Origin: Phaeoceros laevis
Taxonomy: Eukaryota; Anthocerotophyta; Anthocerotopsida; Notothyladales
Length of the DNA stretch: 62,022 nucleotides
Direction of reading: 5' to 3'
Assembly (NCBI GenBank): GCA_049999765.1
Contig: JBNGIQ010002585.1
Span: forward strand, 1 to 62,022
The translations under genes were made by a program, and so were the position numbers. Below the pieces are notes generated by a model that saw nothing but the letters and a program-made list of their open reading frames with translations, ran no database searches and was not told the DNA's origin. Shown piece by piece: positions 11,836-23,378 of the stretch; position 1 is the stretch's first letter, and every line of letters begins with the position of its first letter.

Positions 11836-12281
11836 TCGCACTTGCCCATTGGGGTTGGTCAGTCAGCGTCTGTACAGCTTGGAGGCGGAATGGCTGCCCT
11901 GATTGGGGCATTCTCCTTGCCTGTCAGCGCCTTTCAGGGGAGAGATGGAAGCCGGGTGTCTGATTGAATCGTAAGGCAACCATAAGTGGTCAGGTTAGGT
12001 GTAAATCTATGCGCCCACTTTTTTCTCTCCCCGGCAGATCGGATGTGTGGCGCTCATGTCGGCCACCCTTTAGCGTGTTGGGGAATGGGCGGTCCTCCCT
12101 TGGTCTCGTTTGTGTGAGTGTGCTGCGATACTGATGTGATTGTCCTAGATTTCCCTGCAGGGAAGGCGGGCGGCTCCGGTTGTGGTGAATGCGGGCTCCC
12201 TGTGTGAGAAGAAGAGAGCATCCTCCCTGACTGACTAACTGAGGGCAGCAGCTTGAAGACCGCAGCTTGAGGAACGAGACA
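11836..12281. other. Upstream region of F-box 2
   Basis: No coding signal is recognised. It should contain the promoter and 5' leader of F-box 2. The 321-base stretch 11179-11499 on the other side of the small ORF is probably the F-box 1 3' UTR and has T-rich segments. Confidence 0.4.
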
Positions 12282-13505
12282 ATGGAGGAGACTCAGGACA
12301 GGCAATGGCTGCTCTTCTTGTCTGAGGGGGATGTGGGCGCCCCAAGGGAGCTCAGTTGCAAGATGGATGAGCGGCTATGGCCGCGCCTGCCCGACGACGT
12401 TCTGGAGCGGGTGCTCACCAGGCTGCCTCTTGCCAGCCACTACAGGTTCCGGGCCGTGAGCAAGGGGTGGCTGGCTCTGCTGGCTTCCCCTACCTTCTTG
12501 CGGCAATGCGTCTCCGATGATCATGGCAGCAGCAGTACTTGGGTGTGCTCCTTCGGCACGGAGCCAAGCAGCCTGCCCAAGTGGGAGATGCTTCCCCACC
12601 TCCCGGAGGCAGCCGTGAAGGTGAACAAGTTAGATCTGTCTTTTCTCCCCAACAAGGTGGCCTACATTTGCACCTCGGACGAAGGATTGCTGTGCTTCCG
12701 CACCTGCCAGAGCGGGCAGCAGGCCGCCTCGGACAGGGACAGCAAGGACCGAATGACCCTGCACGTCTGCAACCCACTGACCAGGCAGTGGAGGGAGCTG
12801 CCTGAGATCATGCTGCAGGACATGGATGTTGTGATGATGTCCATGGTGGTGAGCAAGAGCCTAGATTCGTTCAAGGTGGTGGTGGTGAGCGACGAGGAAT
12901 CCTTCTTCAACTGGAAGATTCATGTGTTCGACTCCGAGACCAATGCCTGGGGGTTGAAGAAATGGGTCACACCCGGAGGAGGCAACCGCAGGTCTGTGCT
13001 GAGCGGGCATTCAATCTACTGCTACGCTGATGCCTCGAAGCTGTTTGTGTACGACATCCACCAAGGGAAAGTGGTGCGTGATTTCGGCGTGCCCAAGCCG
13101 GCCTGCGTGAGCTACAGGTACTTCGGTATCGTGGCATTCCAGGGATCCGTCTTCCTGGTCGGGCAGCTGGATCCCTTCACGGGTTATGGCATCTGGAGGC
13201 TGGACGAGGGCAACAGGAGGTGGCAAGAGCTGTCTCTGTTCCCGGAGCCCCAATTCAAGGACCTCCTACAGGGCTTGAATCCTGACAGCTGCGTCAAGGA
13301 GCTGCACGAGGTGATCACCGTGGGGAACTTCTTCTGTATGAACATCCACATCCGCGGGAAGAACCGGTGTCACAGTGTGCTGGCCTTCCACGCTCTCAAC
13401 AAGTCGTGGCATGTCTTCCCTTTTCCCAATTATGGACATGAATGTTTCTTGCTGCAGACTTTTCTGGCGTCCTTCCATCCCAGGCTCGGCCTGCTCGCAA
13501 CTTAG
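12282..13505 (+). CDS. F-box protein, kelch-like (F-box 2)
   Basis: This intronless gene encodes about 407 residues from the ATG at 12282. The F-box is about residues 31-75 (LWPRLPDDVLERVLTRLP, then YRFRAVSKGW). Downstream comes the same propeller-type architecture as F-box 1 and F-box 3, including KLDLSFLPNKVAYI, HVCNPLTRQWRELPE and YGIWRLDEG. It should act as a substrate receptor of an SCF ubiquitin ligase. Shared motif order, same orientation and absence of introns indicate that the three genes are tandem paralogues. It has no low-complexity insertions. The target is unknown. Confidence 0.88.
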   Translation: MEETQDRQWLLFLSEGDVGAPRELSCKMDERLWPRLPDDVLERVLTRLPLASHYRFRAVSKGWLALLASPTFLRQCVSDDHGSSSTWVCSFGTEPSSLPKWEMLPHLPEAAVKVNKLDLSFLPNKVAYICTSDEGLLCFRTCQSGQQAASDRDSKDRMTLHVCNPLTRQWRELPEIMLQDMDVVMMSMVVSKSLDSFKVVVVSDEESFFNWKIHVFDSETNAWGLKKWVTPGGGNRRSVLSGHSIYCYADASKLFVYDIHQGKVVRDFGVPKPACVSYRYFGIVAFQGSVFLVGQLDPFTGYGIWRLDEGNRRWQELSLFPEPQFKDLLQGLNPDSCVKELHEVITVGNFFCMNIHIRGKNRCHSVLAFHALNKSWHVFPFPNYGHECFLLQTFLASFHPRLGLLAT

Positions 13506-14639
13506 GAGGTGTCGGTATGCCTTCTTTTCTGTCTGTCTGTCTATCCGTCTGGATTTAGACTATATCTGGTGTAACCTCTCGCCAATCCAGAAAGTGTGCT
13601 GGCAGGCTCTTCGTCCTCTTCCTAAAGTGTGGTTTTTCACTATTAGCATAGCAGCAGCCTCCCTACGTTTTTCTTTGCTCAGCCTGCGAGGCCAATTTCG
13701 TCCTCAAATGTTGTACAAGTTTGACTATCTATCACTAATGAAAGGTCGAAGGACACCTTGTGGCCGTGGCGGGCTCTGGCTATCCTTTGTGGCTTGCTTT
13801 CTCCTTTGGCGAGGCGGACCATCCATCTGGTGGCCGTTGTCATAAACATCACAGATTCCCAGTGCATAGATTTTATTGTTTGCTCCTTACGAAACAGGTT
13901 GCACTTATTGGATGTTCGGCCGGAAGGATCGTGATAGAATCCTTGGTGATGCCCCATCCTCCGTCATCCCAAGGTCACATCGATTGTTGAACCTCGTAAG
14001 AACAAAAACCAGCCTAGTTGCAGTTTCGCCAACCAGAAGTCTGAGGTCAATCCACGGATCATAGGCACAGACTAGGGGGAGATTGAGTCAAGGTTTGAGC
14101 TGAGAGGAAGATGAATTTGACTGGAGATCCTGAGAAAGAAGGGAGAAGAAGCAGCGGCAAGAGGGTTTACAGCCAGAGGTGTCATTTCTTCCACGAGGCA
14201 AGTTCTCCTGAGTCCAGTCAACTTGCGACACTCTGGTGCGGGCACGTTTGATGAGAGAGCAGCTGTTCGGAAATTCGGGAATGGAATCGTGGATCTCAGG
14301 TGAAGGGGGGGTCAAGTTAACGGTAACCGTCTCCCCCATCTCCGCTGGAAGGGTGGGACCCTTCAGCCATGGCACCGCAGCGGAAGCGGAGAAGCCGCCA
14401 GTTTCTAAGTTGGCTTCAACAGTCGGGTTACAGTTTCTCTGCTCTCCAAGCTTTGATGGATTGTGTCCCTGAGGCGTTCGTTGTCCGGAGTTGCGCGTGG
14501 AGGCAGCTCCCTGCGGACTAGCTGATAGCTGAGGCTCATTGATCTGCAGCGTGAAATGCTCATGGTTGCCTTGCAGGAGCCCTAATAGTGATTCGCTGCT
14601 GCAGTCGGCCACAGTGGCCTGGCATTGCCACCTCCCAGG
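13506..14639. other. Intergenic region F-box 2 to PGAP3
   Basis: This holds the F-box 2 3' UTR and the PGAP3 promoter. A minus-strand frame of about 170 codons (14088-14612) lacks an initiating ATG, is rich in Ser, Pro and Gln, and matches nothing I know. No RNA gene or repeat is evident. Confidence 0.45.
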
Positions 14640-16217
14640 ATGATGGCATTTTCCAGCTGCCTCCTGCTCCTGCTTGTGGCGCTGCTACTTCTGCTGGCGG
14701 GAGGTGAGGCCAGTGCCGGCGACTCGGATCCCGTGTACAGGTGAGTGGGATCGCATGCTCCCAGCTTACAAATTCGTCGCATCTGTTGCTTGCTCAACTG
14801 TTTGCATCAAGGCGGTGATGGAAAATCACCAGCTGTGCTATTGTTGTTGCGGTGTCTTAGGTCCTGCGTCGAGAGCTGCGAGAAGATTGGCTGCATTGGC
14901 ACCGTCTGCTTCCCGAGTTGCAGCTTCCCTGTGAATGGAGTGAACTCCAACAGCAAGGGTGTGCTTCCGGAGGAGCCGCTCTACGTGCGGTGGAAGAAGT
15001 GGGACTGCACAAGCAAATGTCGCTACCAATGTATGGTGCAGAGAGAGGCAGAGAGGCTTAGCCATGGGCAGGGACCTGTCAAGTATCACGGAAAGTGGCC
15101 TTTCACTAACATTTTGAGCTTGCAGGTTTGTCTTCATCTCATTTGCTTCCGAGGCTTGGTTGTTTACAGACAGGATTGTTGTGTTTCTCCTGTTCGGTAC
15201 TAACCATCTAGGGTTCTCTCTCTCTCGCTGTTTCAGCCGGCTCACATGTTCCCTAGGAATTGCTATGTCTCTCGGAGACCTGGTAACGAGCCGTTCTCTG
15301 AATAGCATTGCTTGCTGGATGTTGCAGGAACCGGCATCTGTAGCCTTCTCGGTGTTGAATCTCCTTGCCCATTTTCAGGGGCTTTCCTCCTTTTTGGTGC
15401 TCGTTTATTACAAGCTTCCATTGCGGCCAAGTGGTGACAAGGGCCCATTCTACGAGTATGCTGGATTGTGGACCATGTATGGTCTTCTGAGTATGAACTC
15501 CTGGTTTTGGAGTACCATCTTCCACTCCAGGTCAGGCCTCTAAACATATGACTGCACGTATTGCTGAAGTTGGCTGACATCTCCAACCGACACTTGGCTT
15601 CAAATGGCTTTACCGTGCAGGGATATGATTCTGACTGAAAGACTGGATTATTCTTCGGCCATTGCCTTGCTGGGATGCTCTCTCATACTAGCCATCATCC
15701 GTGCCTGGAACTTGCGGATTGAGGCTGCACGCGTAATGGTCTCTGCTCCGATTATTGCATTCATCTCAACTCACATTCTGTTCCTAAACTTCTACGACTT
15801 TGATTACGGTAAGGAAATTCTCCGTGTTGCAGCCCTCCCTTTGCTCATCATCATGCCTGCTTGCTGCTGCTTCCTTTTTTGTGCTCGGCTGACAACCATG
15901 AAATTGCGCTGGCAGGTTGGAACATGAAGGTCTGTGTGGTGATAGGGGTGGCTCAGCTTCTTCTGTGGACAATCTGGGCGGGTGTGACCAAGCATCCTGC
16001 TCGGTGGAAGTTGTGGACAGCCTGTGTAGGCGCTGGCCTGGCAATGTTGCTTGAAATCTACGACTTCCCGCCAGTGAAGGGCATTCTGGATGCCCACGCT
16101 CTGTGGCATGCAGTGACTATCCCCCTCACCCTTGTCTGGTGGAGTTTCATCAAGGACGACGCTAAGTTCAGGACTTCTGTTTTAACAAGCAGGGCACAAG
16201 CAAGAAAAGCTCAGTGA
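14640..16217 (+). CDS. PGAP3: GPI-anchor lipid-remodelling protein PGAP3/PER1
   Basis: Five exons (14640-14740, 14861-15125, 15328-15530, 15621-15808, 15916-16217) encode about 352 residues. The protein belongs to the PER1/PGAP3 group of the CREST membrane hydrolase superfamily. These act in the ER/Golgi and remove an acyl chain from GPI anchors. The gene opens with a strong signal peptide (MMAFSSCLLLLLVALLLLLA), then the Cys-rich luminal part (SCVESCEKIGCIGTVCFPSC, then CTSKCRYQCM). After that come membrane helices with family-typical elements: FHSRD across the exon 3/4 junction, LTERLDYSSA, and the C-terminal YDFPP and DAHALWH, which carry the conserved His and Asp residues. It sits between two F-box genes on the same strand, with no functional link evident. 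Confidence 0.95.
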
Positions 16218-16597
16218 GCAGTATTTCTCTGCAGCATTTTGTAGAGGTGTAAAAAGGTTGTTTTGCTCCGTCCAGTTTTTGCAACTCTTTTCACATCCAG
16301 TCGGGGCTAGTTTCAATCTGGAAGACTTGTAGATTCCAGGAAACCAAGACCTCTGTGTATATCGTCTTGTTTTTTTGCGGATGTGGTAATGATTCCCCTT
16401 GCTCTACCGACCAGACACAAGCAAGAACGTCACGTGAGCAGGCCATCGCAGACGAAAAACGAAATCGAACTGGTACGGCATAGCTAATTCGAAACTCGCA
16501 CAGAAGCAGGACTGAGAGTTGGTACCTTTTTAGGGGATAACAGTACTGGTAATGTGAGAACTTGGCACAGACTGAGACGACGGAAGGTAGAAGCATC
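16218..16597. other. Intergenic region PGAP3 to F-box 3
   Basis: This is a short spacer with the PGAP3 3' UTR and the F-box 3 upstream region. Nothing else is recognised. Confidence 0.5.
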
Positions 16598-17881
16598 ATG
16601 TGGTGCGCAAGGCTCCTGAGGACCCCTGGGAGCTCATCTAGCTCTGGTCCGGGCACAAGATCGATGGAGGAAAGGCAGGCGGTGCATGTTTTTGTGGAAG
16701 ACGAAGCGGGGGGTGCTGCGAGAGCGGGGTCTCTAGCCATGGACGGGGCCTTGTGGAGCAAATTGCCTGAGGACGTGTTGGTACAGGTGCTGAGGAGAGT
16801 GCCTGTCTTGAGCCACATTCGGTTCCGGTGCGTGTGCAGGAGGTGGCGGCTGATGCTCTCGGACCCGAACTTTTTGGCACTCTGTCCTCCCCCGCAGGGT
16901 ATGTGCACCTTGGGCCCGAGGCCTGGCTTGCCTGCAGGAGTGGATAGCTTCGTGTTACCGGACTTGAAGCTCAGAGTCCGCACAATCAGCCTCTCTTTCC
17001 TCCCGCGCTACAGCTATCTGCTCCTGGCCTCGGACAAGGGCTTACTTCTCCTAGGTGTGGACAAGGGGGTCCTTCTCTTGCCCCTGTGCTGGCAGACCGA
17101 TGATGAAATACACCTCTATGTGTGCAACCCGGTGAGCAGGTCGTGGAGGGAGCTGCCTCCGCTGCGGGCGGACATGGCTGACGAGATTTGGGGCACCTTC
17201 TTGGACGTGGACGCAGCAGCAAAGACCTACAGGGTTGTCGTGGTGGCCAGCAACGAGCATCGGCAGCTGATTTTTGTGTACGAACAGGGGGCCGAGGATT
17301 GGAAGCAGATGGACTGGTGGAGTCCCCTGCCCGGGCAGCATGAACTTGTGCTTTGTGACGGGCTGGTCCACGGGTTTTGGAGCGACTGCAGGTATGTTTC
17401 ACCGAGAATGAAGCTACTTTCCTTCAGCTTGGAACAGGAGAGTCCTCTTGGTGACCTGGAGTTAGCAAGGCCGCAGGGGGCTCACCTGACAGACAGCAAG
17501 CTGACGGTGAAGGACGGGTGTCTCATCTTGGCGGGCTCTCTTACCACCTTTCAAGGGTTTGGGATCTGGGAGCTTAACCACGAAAAGACTGAATGGGAGC
17601 TCGTGTCCACTGCCCCAGACGAGCTCTTCCTCAAGGGCCGCACACCAGGGCAATGTGCGAAGCTTGTGACCAAAGTTGGCACGGTAGGTGACTACATCTG
17701 CATCGAGTATGATGTTGTCCGAGATCATCGGACAGACAAGTGGGTAGAAGAGATGCTCGCTTTCCACACTCGTAGGAAATGCTGGTATGCTTGGCATCTT
17801 CCCGGTCTTGCTGATCCCAGGAGGGGGCTTTTGGACAAAAAGCTTGTGTCTTTCGATCCCAGATTGCATCCGTTGGTGTAA
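16598..17881 (+). CDS. F-box protein, kelch-like (F-box 3)
   Basis: This intronless gene encodes about 427 residues from the ATG at 16598; Met codons at 16664 and 16739 are alternatives closer to the F-box. The F-box reads LWSKLPEDVLVQVLRRVP then IRFRCVCRRWRLML, about residues 50-90. The propeller region includes ISLSFLPRYSYLLLASD, YVCNPVSRSWRELPPL and FGIWELNHE. It aligns motif by motif with F-box 1 and F-box 2 and is probably their paralogue, separated from them by PGAP3. A repeated LLLLGVDKGVLLL-type stretch near residues 145-160 is a local duplication of the DKG motif. Its expected role is an SCF substrate receptor, target unknown. Confidence 0.87.
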   Translation: MWCARLLRTPGSSSSSGPGTRSMEERQAVHVFVEDEAGGAARAGSLAMDGALWSKLPEDVLVQVLRRVPVLSHIRFRCVCRRWRLMLSDPNFLALCPPPQGMCTLGPRPGLPAGVDSFVLPDLKLRVRTISLSFLPRYSYLLLASDKGLLLLGVDKGVLLLPLCWQTDDEIHLYVCNPVSRSWRELPPLRADMADEIWGTFLDVDAAAKTYRVVVVASNEHRQLIFVYEQGAEDWKQMDWWSPLPGQHELVLCDGLVHGFWSDCRYVSPRMKLLSFSLEQESPLGDLELARPQGAHLTDSKLTVKDGCLILAGSLTTFQGFGIWELNHEKTEWELVSTAPDELFLKGRTPGQCAKLVTKVGTVGDYICIEYDVVRDHRTDKWVEEMLAFHTRRKCWYAWHLPGLADPRRGLLDKKLVSFDPRLHPLV

Positions 17882-18099
17882 TCGAGAGTAGCTGACAGAT
17901 AACTGCTGCATTACCGTGTATTTACAGGGTTGCCAATTAGCTTGTTAAGACTTCGGTTATAGCAACCTTCGGTAATAAAGGTTTCTCTTATGAAGCAGCA
18001 ATCCGTTTTCGCTTCTTTCTGCATGTTGACACCCTCAAGGAGCAGGGTTTGTCGGCATGCTTAGCAAGCTAGTATTCTGAGCTTCTTTGTGGACTGAAT

Positions 18100-21000
18100 A
18101 TGGATCCGACGCCAGCAGTAGGAACACAAGAAGGCAACCCGGCAAATGTATGTGCCATTCTTGATTTTATTTGTCAACAAGTTCTTGATGAGCTACTTCG
18201 GAAGAACACGATGTACATTGCAAAGCTAGAACTTTTAACTTAACACTGTCTGATGTTGAGGTCACTTATCGTCATGATTTCCTCCCCCCGAAGCAAAACA
18301 TACGCCTGGGCTTATTTCCCTCCCGATCAATACCTGAGATCGAAAGGGATCCTGCACCTGGTGAATTGGAATATTGGTGGAACAAGTGCGAAAGGGTCGC
18401 GGTAGGTTGGGAACAAAGCAACCACAGTGTGTGTCGTTCTTGTCTGTTATTCTCTATGCCAGCAGAATGTCCCTGGGAAAGCAATCTACACAATTGGAGA
18501 AGGCCAAAAGGGTTTTTCGAACCGCCCCAACCAACAAGAGGGCACTAGCACCTAGAGTTGCCACAGCTGGTGGGTGCTAGGGTTTGATCGAGGTGCCTGA
18601 ATACCTCAGAATGGTGTGATCTTGTGAACATTCTGTGTGCTTAAAATCCTGGTGCTCCATCTGGAGCACACAACAGGTCGCAAATCCGTATTTGCGGTTG
18701 GTTTTGTTTCGTACTCCTTGTGAGATGCTCTTAATTCTCCATCTTGTGTGCAGGAAATCTCAAGCGTACCAGCAACTGTAGAAGCTGTGGATACTGTATC
18801 ACAAGATCCTAGTCAACCAGAGAGTGCTGGCAGTCACCCAGACAGTGCTGGCAACCAGCCAGAGAGTGCTAGTAATCAACCAGAGAGTGCTGGCAAGGTA
18901 TCAAGCGAGGTAACAACTTCGCAACCAGAGATCAGCAATGAAACCAGCAAGCCTTCAGCAGATGGAACGGAAAATGCTATCATGCCATCCACAGAAGCCG
19001 TACCACTTGCACCTGAGTCCAGCAGTGCGGGGACTGACAAGGAGCCGGTCGAAGAAAAAGCCTTACCAACTGAAGGTAGTGCTACAGCCGAGCCAACTAC
19101 CGTAGCTGGGGACATCACTACCACTACAGAGCGGAGCGATGTGCCAATTTTGCCTGTTGAGAATCTGACTTCAAAGTCACTTGAACAAGGCAATAATGAC
19201 GGGCCACCTGCAGGAGGACTGGCATTGCCTGTTGAACCCAGCTCTCAGCTGTCAATCAAAGAGTCGTTGTCATTACCTCTTGAGGTCAGTCGAGTAACAT
19301 TTCAGCAATAGTCTGTGAACTTCGTATATTTGATAGGCCTACTGACTGCATTATTGGATTGCGTAGAAATTGGCAGCCATGGGACTTATGGCTACTGATG
19401 CTCAAGACGGGGGGAAGCCACCAATAGAAAGTCTTCTCAAGGTCGGGAAGAGGTTCTCACTTTTTCCAAACATTGGCATTGAATTTGTCCTTGATCTAAT
19501 CATCTTCGTGTTCATTGCATTTCACATTATTGTACCTTTGCAGGAAGCCACAGGGCACACTACTGAGCTCAAGATGGAAAACCAGGAGTTACAGAAGCGA
19601 GTGGTCTTGTATGCGAAAAGGAGATCATCCATGAATGTGCAGCTGTTTCAGGAGGGACAAGATACAGAATATCAAGCTGTAAGATCTGCTCTGCTGCGTG
19701 TTTCTCTCATGACACTGGACTTGTCGAGTGAACGTGCTAATACTCACACGTTTGTCTTCATAGATTTCACAAGTATGTTTGGCGCAACGGAAATTTTTTG
19801 ACCATTTGGCTGTTGCCGTCATGGCAGTGTTTAACAGAGTGGGCAGAAACGAAAGCTAAACTGGAGCGCATGCGATCTGATTTTGATAACAAAATGGATG
19901 ACATGCGTCAGAAGCTCAAGGAGAAGCAATCAGAAGCTGATCAAGCTCAAAAAGAATTTCTTGCTTTCAAGTGGAAGGTGGTACTCAATACTTCACAACT
20001 ACTGACAGTCGTAGCTGCTATGAACTGCTTTACAACCAAAATGGGAAGAAATGACTAGATGCCTTATTGTCAAGTTTCTGTTGCGCTGGTTGCTTACCTC
20101 GGAATACTCTTGGTGCACATTTCAGCGCAGGTGGCAAGGGAAGCAGAGCACAGTATTTATGGAAGGATTCTGTCTAGAGCAATGTTGGACAAGGTACCTT
20201 GTTATACTGCTTCAGTTGGACGTGCGGATACTGTGGTGCTTTGACTGATGGAATAATTTCATTTCTGGGACCCAATAGATGTTTGCTGATGAGCAAGAGC
20301 TCGATTTAGAACGAGAACGTGTACGGATACAAGGACGTCAGTTGAAGAGCCAGTTGGCAAGGCTAGAGCAAGCACTCAAGAGGAAAGACCAATTGACTGG
20401 AGGTCTTCACTTGGTGGATTATGAACAGCTGAAGATGGAAAACGAGGTCATGACTGAAAAGGTTTGTATTACCTGGTCATCCACCTTTGACGTGTCCCTT
20501 GCCAGCTCATAAGCTGTGACTATTGGAGGTGTCTTCTTCTTGTTTCAACAGCTAGCTGCAAAGAACGAGGAAATAGCTCGGTTGAAGAAAAAGACAACCT
20601 ACGTTGTTCATGTGGTGACCCACCTGCGGGAGAAGCTGCAGCAAGTGCAGAAGGACGTTGAGGTAGGAGTGTTGAGGAGCTTAACCAGTACATGGCTTTG
20701 ACTAGTCGCATTGACTATAGCTCCCCACTATCGCTGTCAGATTTTATCTGCAATATTTTCTAAATATGCTCAATGTTTTATTATGATGTTGTAGGCCGAA
20801 TCAGAAGAATTGGAGAAGGTGGAGAAAAATCTGCTAAAAGGGCGTGAGGACCTGCAGGAAATCAATGCTAGGTGTACAGTTCTGAAATTGAAAAAAGCTA
20901 GATTACAGGTGCCCTTAAACATCTGCCAGTACTACCTAAGTTCTTTGTTTTCCAGAACAAATTCAACAGCTTCCAGAATCATGTTCCGTCTTGCAGAAAA

Positions 21001-21293
21001 ATGTTGTGAACATCACAAATCCGATGTTGCTGGATGACCTGGAACTTCAGAAAGAGGAAGCAGAAGCTCTAGAAAAGAAGATTGTGGAATTGCAGAACCA
21101 TTATAACCTGTTACAAATGCAGATTCATGAGCACAATGCCGTTCTGCGCAGTTACACTGGTGCCTCGGAGACAGTGGAAACGACAGCAAAACCGGTTCAA
21201 ATCGGTAGGAGGCCGACGCATGTGGCGAAGGATAACCTCAGATGGGGCGTATACAAAAGGAAGCCAATCTCAAAACACTATCAAGCAGCCTGA
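18100..21293 (+). CDS. CFAP184: Motile-cilium coiled-coil protein, CFAP184/CCDC96-like
   Basis: I read ten exons: 18100-18147, 18754-19284, 19367-19441, 19544-19678, 19828-19977, 20131-20193, 20279-20461, 20552-20662, 20795-20908 and 20997-21293, giving about 568 residues. The N-terminal third is disordered, with QPESAGN-type repeats and many Ser, Thr, Glu and Pro. The rest is long coiled coil. The segment around LHLVDYEQLKMENEVMTEK, then NEEIARLKKKTTYVVHVVTHLREKLQ, then NPMLLDDLELQ, matches the DUF4201 domain shared by CCDC96/CFAP184 and CCDC113, proteins of axonemes and basal bodies. In a land plant this implies a role in the sperm flagella. The third intron (19442-19543) is open in frame and could be retained. 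All nine introns are phase 0. Choice between CCDC96 and CCDC113 orthology is by architecture and is not certain. Confidence 0.85.
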
Positions 21294-21477
21294 ACCCTGT
21301 TCTGCCAACTGGTTGTATTTGTACAGTCTTTTTTCCACTGGCTCGGATGTTCTGACGACTCTATTATTGCCAGAATCAGCTTACACTTTTTCACGCATTC
21401 GTAGCAGTGCCACTTCAATTGTAGTCCCAGCGCGCTTCTAAACCATATAGACAAGGTGGAGGGTACACTTCGAGCCA

Positions 21478-22952
21478 TCAAACATCTATCAAGTTCGGAT
21501 AGTCGGCCTGCCGGCTCGTCAATCCCCGCACTCTGGCACACAATCCTCCGAGACTTCCCAGCACTAAGTGACACCAGGCCATCAATGCCAACACCAGCTC
21601 TTTGATACCACACGAGGTAGCTTGCACAGCTCTGATGAGCCATGTCTTCAGTACCATACCCAGCACACAAGAAACCACGCTGGCTCCAACTAACCAGCGT
21701 ACATCTGCCATGAAAAGCAAATTTTCAGAAAGTTATGCTGTAAACAGAATCCTGCAGATAATGGGCAATACCAGATGGATAGCGGTTGGAGACATCGTCA
21801 AGTTCCTACTGGTGGTTCGCATTCGAATCACCCATCTCTAGACGAAGAGTCAACAAGAACGTACCCCAAAGAGAACCCCCTGGAAGATCATCACCGCTAT
21901 GCCCTGGAGGTTTCCTGCAGCAACCTGGGTCAAGACGGATGCTTCTGATAGCGTTATTCCCTCTGTCTACAACTTTGAGAGCGCAGATGTGCTTGTCGAG
22001 GTGAAGCTCGATGTCAGTAGAGAACAATGCAGCCCACCCAAGGCCATCGACGAAGCCAATCTTGGACCCTCCAGCTATGGTCGTCACCCTGCCGCCTGCA
22101 ATTGGTAGCCCATAGCAAAGACTGCACTTCATTGTAAATTCTTGATCATATGTATGTCAAAATTGGTATGTTTGGAAGTGTACCCATCATGGTCAAATTC
22201 TATCATCTGTAGTTCAAGAACTTCGACTGCTATAGATATGGAGCACCTGCTCCTACATACGCACCTGCTACTTTTCTAATTGCACCATTCCTGGTGTCCC
22301 CCACATAGACGTTGCCCACATCGTCGACAACTGCATTCTGCGGATGACTGAACTGGGCAGAGGCAGCAGCTCCATCTTCATACCCTGGCACTCCAGATCC
22401 TGCTAAGGCAATGAGCTCACTCCCTGCACATAGACAAACACAACCGAGTTAACAACAGTGCTGAGACAGTAATTCCTATATCTCCTCATCCAGAAAATGT
22501 GCCTCTCCTACAATACCCCGACGTTTTGACCAACACCACAATTTTGAAGGACTTCAGATGTTACCAGAGGAGAGTGGCAACGTGATGGTGAGGATGGTGC
22601 TATTGCTAGAGTCCACGACCACGTAGCCAGTAGAATTCTGGAGGTCAGTGTAGATGCTATGCAGATGCACTCCAATTCCTGCTTGATTGCTGGAGTAGTC
22701 AGTGGTAACCTCATAGCCTTCTTCGTAGTGAATACCTACTCGACCTGCAAGAGCCTCACAAATGACAACAGCCGTGCGCACGTCTTCATTGCCAGGCTCA
22801 AATGCGGCACAAGAGCTTCAAGATTGGCTGGTAACCTCCCAATATTTGATCAAATTAGGCTCCAGCAACAAGCAAGAAAAGCGCCAGGACTCACTACTGG
22901 TAGGTAGTACCACGTGGAGCGCCAGGAAACAGAGGACAATGCTCAACTTCAT
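21478..22952 (-). CDS. NHL-repeat single-pass membrane protein, copy A (short tail)
   Basis: Five exons read on the minus strand (22952-22895, 22744-22565, 22423-22265, 22095-21865, 21704-21478) encode about 284 residues. A signal peptide (MKLSIVLCFLALHVVLP) is followed by NHL-type beta-propeller sequence (GYEVTTDYSSN, VVDSSNSTI, IALAGSGVPGYEDG, VYVGDTRNGAIRKV, VTTIAGG). A hydrophobic segment near the C terminus (WLVGASVVSCVLGMVL) follows. It resembles the plant NHL-domain protein family of unknown biochemical role. Exon phases and lengths parallel copy B at 28.3-30.2 kb (exon 3 is 159 bases in both). It stops soon after the membrane segment and lacks the long tail of copy B. An upstream in-frame Met at 23000 is an alternative start. 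It converges with the CFAP184 gene, with 184 bases between stop codons. Confidence 0.86.
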
Positions 22953-23378
22953 GGACACGCCGGTGGCCCTTCTTGACGGGCTGGTTTGCGTCTCAATCAA
23001 ATCCTTGGACAGTCCATGCGCCAGCCCCTGAAAACCTGGCTAAGCAGAGATGCTCACCGGAGCCACATCGAGAGAAACACACGCCCATGACAAAAACGGG
23101 AATGCACAACTGATCGTACGACCTGGCCGAGATGTAATACATCCTATCTTTTTTTTTTGTGACTTGTAATACATCCTATCGAGGTGGTGTGGGATGGGGA
23201 GGTTAGAAGATGCTCGCAACTTGTACGGCAATGATGAATGTGTTTGGTAAATAGCCACTTGCAACAGTCATTTGCCTACGCTGGGCAGCCATCAAGCCAT
23301 GGTGGAAGAACCTGGCATCGTGCCTGCAACTGGGCATTGCATTTCCATGATTGAGCTCCTTCCAAGGGTGTCTGGATA

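Noticed and set aside
14088-14612. Minus-strand frame of about 174 codons upstream of PGAP3
   Set aside because: It has no initiating ATG and no recognised domain, with low-complexity Ser/Pro/Gln composition. It lies in the expected PGAP3 promoter and 5' leader.
19442-19543. Apparent membrane helix (FVLDLIIFVFIAFHIIV) in the CFAP184-like protein
   Set aside because: The stretch starts with GT, ends TTTGCAG and has a pyrimidine-rich 3' part. Pyrimidine tracts translate as hydrophobic residues, so I read it as a 102-base intron.
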